DNA from: Anaspis maculata | Taxonomy: Eukaryota; Arthropoda; Insecta; Coleoptera; Scraptiidae | Reading direction: 5' to 3' | Length of the DNA: 64,000 nt | Assembly: GCA_949128115.1 (NCBI GenBank) | Contig: OX421965.1 | Location: 29,755,681-29,819,680 of the forward strand | In this document: positions 55,734 through 64,000 of the stretch, piece after piece | Layout of the letters: every line of letters starts with the position of its first letter | Position numbering within the stretch: position 1 is the stretch's first letter | Notes under the pieces: model-generated | What the model was told of the DNA's origin: nothing | Seen by the model: only the letters and a program-made list of their open reading frames with translations | The model's database searches: none | Program-made: the position numbers and the translations under genes

Positions 55734-58728
55734 TTACCCCTCGGTAGTTGGTCAGGGAAAAGGACCCATCTGCTTGTTCAGTCTTGACCAGGGTGATACG
55801 TATCGATTAGAAAGTTAGCATTTTATGTAAACTGTCATAAGATCTACGGATAAGCACAAAATCCTCTCTTCGCTACGAAGTCTACTAGCGTACTAGCCTC
55901 AGAAAAGAGTCCATCATTTTAACAGAAGAAAAGCCAAGATTGTTCAGTGTAAATTATAACAACAAGATCATAAATAACTCGATCAAACGGTGCAACATAA
56001 ATGAGAAATTATTACTTCACCATTCCATAAAGTTTGATGACATGCTTTGATTTCCTCCTTAAAGCGTCACCTGTTTTCTGAGTTGTCGCATTGTTGTCTC
56101 ACTGTGTCGAGGTGACAATGGTAACTCTCGCCCCTCTCTTGTCCCGGTCACACTCTCAACATCAACAGTGATCTCTTCTACATGCACCCTATTGCTCCTT
56201 GCTGTACTCAACATGATCACACAATTTTCCCAATGAATTTCATACAATAATTGACATCTACTTAACATAAATAACTAAATGAATGACTAAGCTTCGAGCG
56301 TTCTGGAGGTTTGCTATTGTGGTCTGGAAGCCTTCACCATCGAAATACACTTACTTCCGGTTGCAAGAAACTTGTCAGATTTGCCCCGGAGCAAACTACG
56401 GTAAACTTCGGTACCTAACACGGTATCAAATGGTGGGCTATTTGAGGGCGTAAACTGACGTGTCTACTGTCTAGAGTGTCGACTGACACGTGGCAAACAG
56501 AAATTAAAATTTGGAAATGGAAATCTGAGCTGAGATTGTGCGTGGGAAAAGATGCACGGAAGAAAATGAAAGAGCTTTACTACGCCTAATTCCAAAGCAA
56601 GAATACGTTTGGATTCCAATTTATGCTCAGTAGTTGATAGGTTTAACTAGTGGGTGAAGGCAACCAGTTATACAAACTACAACATGTTTTTCGGTGTAGG
56701 TTTTGAAATGCAACAAGAAAAGGAGAAAACAAGTAGCCATTTTTAGTGTGTGAGAATTATTTTTGTACCAAAGAGAAGCCTTGACAAATCCGGCATTCAG
56801 CTCCACAGTATAGGCAGACCAAAACAGTATACTGAATTACTGACAACCTTATTTGACAATTTTGACATAGTGCTATGTGGTCTCCCGGCAATGGGCACAC
56901 TTACTTGATATTCATTCCACCTCTTTGGCTTTTCAGATTTTTAATTTCATTACCGAGCACACAATCACGTAGTAAATCGAACACTATATCTGCTCAATCT
57001 GATGCTCTTGTTTTGTATAAAGTTAGGTTGTCCCATCCAGTCAATCTCTTATACACCTGGATGGTTCAAGTTGCGATTAAATGCCTCATCCGAACCGGTG
57101 TGTACAACAGAAAGGCGAAGTTATAACCGTCAATTATTCGCTTAAGTTAAGTCCCGGGACTATTATCATAATCCGATGGTGATATCGAGAGCGTTCGAGA
57201 TGCAATGATTGAATAAATACTCCATAAAACGACACAGTTTAAGCCCGATATCTTGCGATATAACAATAATTGGCAGATCTGGTCGTGTTAGCCTTAACGA
57301 TGGGAAAATGCTCCGATCATTCAATGTTGATTGTTATTCAACTTAGACCAGGACGACACTTTCTCTTGACTGGAAACTGGAATACAAGTAAGCAGTACTC
57401 AGTAGCCTAGATGAAAAAAGATACGCCGCGCATTTTCTTCGTTGGTATACCTTCACGCAAGCCCACCTAATTTCAACCCTAGCGCACCCTGGCGGACTTA
57501 TTCCTAGATAATGTATTACAATATAGAATGACAATCTAAATAGCATGCACATTGTTTAGATCGAAACAAACCCGAAATAGATTGAAACAGAGGCAGCGTT
57601 TCGAACTTTATTACCTGAACAGATGCGTCGCATAAAAATCCCGATTGAAGTACATAAATTAGCCGTTATTATTAGAAGTCAATTCGTACAATCTCATGAC
57701 CAGGATCGCTTACACCAGGAAGCATTAAAAAAATAGAACAACGGTAATTGCAGTGGCGACCAATATACAGGGATATTTGTTCACCCCAGAGCCTGGAGGT
57801 CCAATATTGAATGGACGATATTGAAATTGCCCCGGCAATATTGCGGTCGGCTGTGTTGAGAGACAACATGCCAATATAGCGAAAACTTGGCCTCATAACT
57901 GCCTCACCAAAGTTAATCGCGCAAATGCGAATTGACAATAATATATAGCAAAGCGGCGCCGGGATCGTCGACAGAAATATATTGCTGCTCTCGCATTCTG
58001 ATTTCTGGAAAGGTATATATAAGATTTTTGTTTCAGTAGGTTGTAGTGCTTTTTGTCAGCGTGATTTTTATGGACCATAATTCCAGAAGCACAAACAAGC
58101 GCTTTTAATCAAAAACTTCTGCATTATGAGAGCTTTGTTGTCAACACCCATTGGTGTTGAGGGCTGAACTGGAGGCCCAATCACTGCCGGAACTTATTAG
58201 GCTCCGCACCATGTAGAGATCAAGTTTTATACCCCGGCTTTGTGTTCTCCTTCATCTCTGTCCACTTCAGCCTATTAATCGTAATTTGTTCGATGGCAAA
58301 ACTTCATGATTTATGTCGACGTGCGCTTGGTGGGGTCCTTAAATTAATAAAAATTAACACGATTGACAGACTTTCAGCTCTCCCATCAGGCGTACACGTA
58401 TTCATTCCAGTTGAAATTAATTCATTTTCGAAATACATGAAAATTCTTTAGCCATACCTCTTCATTATTGAACGTGTGACCGAGGAATCTTCCTGTTTCC
58501 TTACGTTTGATGACCAAATACACCCTCATTCAAGGCTGAGCTAAAACATTGTTACGGATTTGCGTTGGTTGGATACTTGTTTGCGTATCAATTGGAAGAC
58601 AAACCTTTAACACGCATTGTTTAATACTGCCTACAGCTTACAAATCACTTGCAAGTCACATAAATTGTCGCACTTAGGTACCTTCCGCTCATACTACTTG
58701 GCTTTGCTGTTGTTCGCTGTGTTCCTGG
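55734..58728. other. Unassigned sequence, no gene recognised
   Basis: No domain-bearing frame, RNA gene or clear repeat. A TATA-like GGTATATATAAG is at about 58011-58022 but has no associated gene. TGTTACGGATT at about 58550 resembles the start of the gypsy LTRs here but no matching end was found. Confidence 0.45.
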
Positions 58729-59181
58729 TCAATCAACTTTGCTCTCCGATAATTGGCCGCTCCTTTTTATACCTACTTCTGTGTTCCAGAATATTGTAGA
58801 ATTCAGGAGGTGCATTTCGTTTGCATTACGGCATACTGCACCAGTATTCGCGAGAGCTTCAAAAAGTGTATTGGTTTCGCGGACTCCCGCTACAAGCTCT
58901 TGTTGCACGGCTCCTCCGCCAATTGTGTAGGTGTATCTTATTGGCGCGTCATGGTTTCCGGCGAGTTTTGTAATACCTAAACCTGTTATCTTGATGACCA
59001 TCCACCCCATTATTCCCCTAGTGCCGTGCAAGTCGGTCCAGGTAGACAACTTTAATCTTGACCCTGGGGGACATTCGATTCGAAATTCCCTTCTTAGTCG
59101 GAGTGCAACTTCACTAGCTGCTGCTGCTGCTACCTTGCAACTTACACAGACCTCGCCATATTCTACAAAAGGATCCCGAAC
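58729..59181 (-). pseudogene. Unassigned coding relic, 150 codons open on the minus strand
   Basis: The minus-strand frame is open from 59181 to a stop at 58729, without a clear ATG at its beginning. It contains an Ala-rich patch, a WTDLHGTRG motif and an AGNHD...TIGGGA segment. A diverged relative lies at 49210-49440 and shows a conservative, third-position-biased pattern of change on this strand, so the frame is probably real protein sequence or its remains. I do not recognise the family. It may be an exon, a gene fragment or part of a mobile element. It sits 450 bases from the end of the gypsy gag fragment, in the same orientation, but shows no gypsy motif. Confidence 0.4.
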
Positions 59182-59631
59182 TCAATACCAATAAAATATT
59201 ATGCTGCTTTAGGTTATAAACGAAAGGTGTAAGTATAGATCCATGAGTTCACTGTCCACCTATTTGAAATACTTCCGGAATGTCGAGAAAAATCAGCCCA
59301 AAACTAATTTATTTATTGTCTAAAGATGCAGTGATTGATGCCTTGCACGCAAAGGTCGGCTGTTCCAAACCGTAGACCAGCTTTAGGATTAGATTTCGGT
59401 TACTGAAAATCTATTCCACTGACCGAGACCCAATTTCACGATACAGCTGTGTCATTTGATCAAACTGTTTGATTTTTCTTCCACCGTTGAAATCCGAAAT
59501 AGCATGCGCACCAGTTCAATCTGTTTTTCAACATGCCTCCGGGGGCATGTACCGCATAGCGAGCCGCACAGGAGTAAGTCTTCATTACTCCTGGACGATA
59601 CATGCCACCGGAGATATGTACAAAACTGACT
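59182..59631. other. Unassigned spacer with a nested hairpin
   Basis: The only notable structure is the inverted repeat at 59536-59615. No gene is recognised. Confidence 0.45.
59536..59615. repeat. Two-level hairpin
   Basis: The outer stem CTCCGGGGGCATGTA pairs with TACATGCCACCGGAG, and inside it AGGAGTAA pairs with TTACTCCT around a seven-base loop. It could be a structured RNA or a small decayed palindromic element. Confidence 0.55.
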
Positions 59632-59973
59632 TTACATGTGGAAAAAGCCAGATAATACATTGGAATAGCTGTTGGAATGATTGAATTTGATTAAATAATG
59701 AAGAAGTTGCCAAAGCCAAAGCTGCCATCGGGGCCACCGTATACTCACGGCGGTACTCTGGACACGTTGTTCTAGCTGCACCATGTTTGCCTCCATTGTT
59801 GAAATCTTTTCTGCTAGCTTCCTGACATTGCCGTCGAGGTATCGCATGTGTTGTTCCAAAGCCGCCATCAGCTCTTCCAGGCGCTTCTTTTCTTTTTCTG
59901 TTTTTTCTTTACGCTCCTTTCCCTGCCCTTCTAGAACATTCTTCAATTGCAGGACGACCGACGAGAGCCACAT
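59632..59973 (-). pseudogene. gag: gypsy gag, N-terminal fragment (minus strand)
   Basis: Downstream of a minus-strand LTR and primer-binding site, the frame is open from 60075. The first in-frame ATG is at 59973. It reads through a highly charged coiled-coil (Lys/Glu-rich, with heptads such as LEELMAALEQH and MEANMVQLEQRVQ) typical of the N-terminal part of gypsy Gag in insects. Similarity fades at about 59745, where GCCGTGAGTAT resembles a splice donor, and the frame ends at 59632. No capsid or zinc-knuckle region follows. It appears to be the 5' stump of an otherwise deleted LTR element. Confidence 0.65.
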
Positions 59974-60080
59974 TGTCTTCGGCTCCTCTCTTCGACATAC
60001 TTCTTGTCTCCGGCATTTACGAATCACTTCCACTATTTCCGAACACCTTGTAGTCGCAGGCCGAATTACATTCAATTATA

Positions 60081-60096
60081 CCGCTTTCTGACACCA
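60081..60096 (-). other. Primer-binding site (probably tRNA-Leu)
   Basis: On the minus strand the sequence TGGTGTCAGAAAGCGG starts two bases after the LTR end. The first 11 bases match the complement of the 3' end of insect tRNA-Leu as I know it. It marks the start of minus-strand DNA synthesis and fixes the orientation of the element. Confidence 0.75.
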
Positions 60097-60098
60097 AA

Positions 60099-60297
60099 TG
60101 TTACGTATTTCGGGTACGGGTTCGATTATAGAGAGACGATCGTTTCAAAACACACACTGTTCATTACTGCTTACTGCAATAAATACACGCCAACAATTAT
60201 TCACTTAGGAATATAGCTGATTACTACTTCGCTTGTTTCGCACTCGTTCGCTTCCAAATTCAATACTGACTGTCGCGCTGAGAACGGTGTTCATATA
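60099..60297 (-). repeat. gypsy LTR, 3' portion (split by a Tc1-like element)
   Basis: On the minus strand the LTR ends ..CGTAACA at 60099, next to the primer-binding site. The portion up to 60297 is one half; the other half resumes after the Tc1-like insertion at 63186. An AATAAA on the plus strand at about 60178 is not in the LTR's own orientation. Confidence 0.8.
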
Positions 60298-63185
60298 AAG
60301 TGGTCAACAAAATAAGTGTCTATGTCGATATTTGTATAGTTTTTCAAAACTTGACAGCTTTGGAATCTTTCGCGCGATTTTGGATCTGTTTGAACTGGTG
60401 GATAGCCTCGTTCTTTGGCTATCGGATCCAAGTTTTGCGGATATTGAGAAAGCCCAATAAAATTTCTACAGGGTGTCAAATAAAGCAACGCAAAAGTTTT
60501 GAAAGTTTCGCTAACCCCAATTTTGCCAAGAAATTTTTTTTGTGGATACCAACACCAAAAATATGAAGAATGATGTATTCTCTCGAAAAGGTTTTCGATT
60601 CATCCCCCTATTTCTGTTTAAAAAAAAGTTATGCCATTTTTTCCTCAATCTACACTTTTCGACAATTAACGTTACAACTGGCCATATTATCGAGACAAAT
60701 TTGACAACAATTGATACTTTCACTTGAAAAACTGTCCCATGGAAAACATTTTCTTTACTCACCCCTAAAATGATTATCTACGGTCAGTGCCTAAAGCCCC
60801 TGCGGACCGAGTCAGAATGTAGCCTGCTGGAGCTGGAGATGGAATAGCACTGTATCACATCAGATTTACAACATTAACCATATGAAACCCTCTGATAATG
60901 TTTGTTAAGGGTTGTTTTAAAAAAATTGAAAATTGATAACTTGAGAACGAGAAGACCTAGAGGCTACTTTCTTATTTGACGTTCAATCGCATACGGTGAC
61001 GCATTTTGCAACAAAGTGGGGGTGTGATTCATAGCTACCCTTACTTAAGGGATGGAAATGTTTTTGTTTAAGTGTTTGGTATCATTTCTTATGGTTTCGT
61101 CTGTTCTGAATGCAATTTTGGCAATTAAAATTGATTTTGAACAAATGTTACCATTTGAAAGAAAGAATCAAGTTCATAACTTCGGATGGAGTTTTTCTTT
61201 ATTGTGACAAAATGTTTACAATTGAAAACAATGTTTCCATAAAATCGATAGAGTTATACTATCAGTAGCGAAAAAAATTGGTACAGCCCAGTTTTAACTT
61301 TCAGTTGCTTTCAAACTCGGCCGGTCAAAGACAGCAAAAATTTTGTAGACAAGACTTCCACTGATTTCCACGTAACTTCTACTGACTTCCATGTGATTTC
61401 CATTGACCGCCACCATTGTGTACACCAGACTTCCACTGCGGTTTACCTATAGAGCAAGCGTAGCCGGAACTATGGACTTGATTTCAAGTTGGAGATACGC
61501 CCGCGCCTAGAGTCTCACGCAAAAATAGCCAACTCGCTTGTCTTCGTGTCTCGGAGGACACGTAAAGCACTCGTTCTTCCTCGGTTAGTGCGCCACGTCA
61601 CTAGTCACCTCAAACCAAGTAAAAGTGTAACTAGAAACTGCCTTCGGGTCTCTCCGCAAAATACTCATTCATTTCTTCATTTCTTCTTCTCCACACCAAA
61701 ACACGCCCATCCGAATGGAACAAATTGAACTTACTTTCATCCGTAAACAAACATCTACCCCATTCAGCTATTCCCCAGTTCTGGTGGTCCCTAGCCCATT
61801 GGAGATGCACGGCGCGATGACGTCGGTTCATTAAAGGGCATGAGGCTCTTCTTCTCGCTCTTAGCCCAGAGTCGTGCAATCTTCGTCTGACAGTTTGGTT
61901 TGACAGCTGGATCCCCGTCGTGGCCCTCAACACGTTGTTGATGGCACTTGCAGTAGTGGTCGGTTTTCTCTGGATCGCCCTTCGAACAAAGCGATCCTGC
62001 GCAGCGGTTGTTTTCCGAGTTCTTCCTCCACGACGGTAATTAATGTCTCCAGCTGCCAGACGTCGAATTGCACGACTTATGGACCTAGAGGAGGTCCTAA
62101 AAAGTGCCGCAATGTTGTCGATGGTGTCGCCCCTCTCTCGCATTCGTGCCACGATGGCTAATTCATCCGGACTTAAACGCGGCATTTTACAAATTACTCT
62201 GCTCACAATAGCGGAAGAAAAAGGTTTGGTTTTTAAGGTAACATAAGTAAAACGATAAGTTCTTCAGCTAAAAAGACACATACACAAATGAAAAACCAAT
62301 CGAACGAGTTTTACCCGAATAGGAGATAATGTTTAATAAAAACAATTTTTAATACCAAAATTGAATTCAGAAGAGACGAAAACATAAGAAATGAAACCAC
62401 ACACTCCTACAAAAACATTTCCGTCCCTTAAGTAAGGGTTGCTAAGAAGGACACCCCCACTACGTTGCAAAATGTGTCACCGTATGCGATTGAACATGAA
62501 ATAAAAATTTTGTCTCTAGGTCTTTTTCTTCTCAAGTTATCAATTACCAATTTTTTGAAAACAACCCCTAACAAACAATATCAAAGGGGGTTTGATATGG
62601 TTGATGTGGTAAATCTGTTGTGACACAGTACTATCCCATCCTGATGCCCGCTCCAGCAGGCTACATTCTAAGTCGGTCCGCAGGGGCTTAAGGCACTGAC
62701 CGTAGATAATCATTTTAGGGGTGAGTAAAGAAAATGTTTTTCATGGGACAGTTTTTCAAGTGAAAGTATCAATTGTTGTCAAATTTGCCGCGATAATATG
62801 GCCAGTTGTAACGTTAATTGTCGAAAAGTGTAGATTGAGGAAAAAATGGCATAACTTTTTTTTAAACAGAAATAGGGGGATGAATCGAAAACCTTTTCGA
62901 GAGAATACATCATTCTTCATATTTTTGGTGTTGGTATCCACAAAAAAAATTTCTTGGCAAAATGGGGGTTAGCGAAACTTTCAAAACTTTTGCATTGCTT
63001 TATTTGACACCCTGTAGAAATTTTATTGGGCTTTCTCAATATCCGCAAAACTTGGATCCGATAGCCAAAGAATGAGGCTATCCACCAGTTCAAACAGATC
63101 CAAAATCGCGCGAAAGATTCCAAAGCTGTCAAGTTTTGAAAAACTATACAAATATCGACATAGACACTTATTTTGTTGACCACTT
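60298..63185. mobile_element. Tc1-like fold-back element with about 845-bp terminal inverted repeats
   Basis: Arms 60298-about 61140 and about 62336-63185 are reverse complements at high identity. The termini are AAGTGGTCAACAAAATAAG and complement, with TA on both sides (60296-60297 and 63186-63187). The unpaired middle (61141-62335) holds a truncated Tc1-like transposase on the minus strand. An ACAGGGTGTCAAATAAAG motif is in each arm. The element interrupts a gypsy LTR, and joining the LTR halves across it gives a continuous LTR with one TA, so this insertion is younger than the LTR element. Such long repeats are unusual for Tc1 elements. Confidence 0.9.
61631..62185 (-). pseudogene. Tc1-like transposase, N-terminal half
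   Basis: The frame starts at ATG 62185 and gives 184 residues. An N-terminal helix-turn-helix (about residues 5-45), a basic RRGGRTRKT linker and a second helix-turn-helix (about 60-105) form the paired-type DNA-binding region. The DDE core then begins with WGRCLFTDESKF, which holds the first catalytic Asp. Similarity fades after VWRRR, and the frame stops without the second Asp or the Glu; family members are normally about 340 residues. It is therefore not a functional enzyme as it stands, though it could bind terminal repeats. No continuation was found in the rest of the loop. Confidence 0.85.
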
Positions 63186-63499
63186 TATATGCCTCCGATT
63201 AGTGTCCCCGAATTTTCCATCATCCTCCAGCACTTTCCATAGTGACCCGGCATATGGTTTCTAGACGACTCCCGAATAATCACACACGTTTCGCGTGCTT
63301 CCCGTGTTCTGGTATACGGCACCTCCACCAGAATGGACAGATGTAGCTTGACCCACTGCTGAAGTCTCCATACAGTTGCACGGGAAAAAGCCTACACGCG
63401 CACTCTGGAACACACCAGAACGTTCCGCACATTTACACTGCGATCTAACGGGAAGAGTCTAGAAAGATCGCGTGTTATCTAGAATCGCCACTCGTAACA
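63186..63499 (-). repeat. gypsy LTR, 5' portion
   Basis: The remainder of the LTR split by the Tc1-like element. On the minus strand it starts TGTTACGAG at 63499, and with 60099-60297 it makes an LTR of about 510 bp bounded by TGTTACG...CGTAACA. The second LTR of the element is not in the window. Confidence 0.78.
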
Positions 63500-64000
63500 A
63501 TAGCGTAGGTACACGGTCACGGGACTATCATAACCAGCATGATTCATACGTGGAAGTTATCTCGCTGGCGCCGCCTTTTATCTATCTCTCGAATCAAAGC
63601 TGCATCTAGTCCAATGCAGCTTGCATATATTGATTTTCCTCGTTCATTTTTGTCGCGAATCAAGTGTGATGGCGCCTTAATTTCTGAACTCTCTAGAGCT
63701 GACGGATTTTTTATTTGAGAATTTTATAATGCTGAGTTGATTGTTCATTAAAAAAAACTCAAAACCCGATTCTGTTCACCCACTGCTACAGTGGCATCAA
63801 AAATTTCTTGTACCAATAAATTGAAAATTAGAAATTTGGCATGCGACTGCCTCGGGCAGTACTTGTAAAATTTGAGAAGCTTTCGCGATGTCCTGTGATT
63901 CATAGAAAATTCACGATTGAAAGCAGGTCGTTTTCCACGAAGTCAACCCTATTCAATCCTTCTTCAAGAAGAGCAAAGGGGGCTAGGTGGTCTTTGACAT
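63500..64000. other. Unassigned sequence to window end
   Basis: No gene or repeat recognised in this last half kilobase. Confidence 0.5.

Noticed and set aside
58548..58562. TGTTACGGATT as another LTR start
   Set aside because: No CGTAACA end, primer-binding site or polypurine tract was found at a suitable distance.

Overview
This window reads as a gene-poor, repeat-dominated stretch of an arthropod (probably insect) nuclear genome. The main reasons are an env-bearing Ty3/gypsy element of the errantivirus type at the left edge, a second gypsy-type LTR whose primer-binding site looks like one for tRNA-Leu, Tc1/mariner and hAT-type DNA elements, many short inverted-repeat elements (MITEs), and two long satellite arrays. 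I cannot place it to order or species. I see no convincing host protein-coding gene, no tRNA or rRNA and no CRISPR array; nearly everything recognisable is mobile or tandemly repeated.

Layout. 1-4514: the 3' half of an LTR retrotransposon with intact integrase and envelope frames, polypurine tract and 3' LTR. 5986-9497: a 3.5 kb fold-back element with about 1.6 kb inverted arms. 11538-11826: a small palindromic element. 12310-13790: a G-rich tandem array of about 260 bp units, followed by a (GGAC)n tract. 17317-18754: a 1.4 kb fold-back element. 20393-26927: about 38 copies of a 172 bp satellite with higher-order duplications. 28030-34960: an array of about 89 bp monomers with a large internal duplication and one cleanly inserted TA-flanked MITE. 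37183-40868: a fold-back element carrying a second fold-back element (37744-39901) inside one arm. 42844-48082: a fold-back element with three independent insertions, all in its left arm. 48755-50955: a small inverted repeat and degenerate coding relics, including a dead Tc1-like transposase. 52202-54716: a fold-back element related to the one at 37744, carrying an 848 bp hAT-type MITE with a perfect 8 bp target duplication. 55519-55733: a MITE. 58729-59181: an unassigned coding relic. 59632-63499: a minus-strand gypsy LTR plus gag start, with the LTR split by a Tc1-like fold-back element that carries a truncated transposase.

How the parts relate. Several large fold-back elements (5986, 17317, 37183, 37744, 52202) share TAG-starting termini of the form TAGNNCARG and may be one family or superfamily that expanded as long palindromes without a visible transposase. 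Two others (42844 and 60298) share AAGTG(G/C)TC termini flanked by TA, and one of these carries a Tc1-like transposase fragment, so Tc1/mariner machinery is a reasonable inferred mover for that group. The nesting gives a relative order of insertion, and the surviving arm of each palindrome serves as an internal empty-site reference. The combination of satellites, palindromes and nested elements suggests pericentromeric or other heterochromatic DNA; this is inference.
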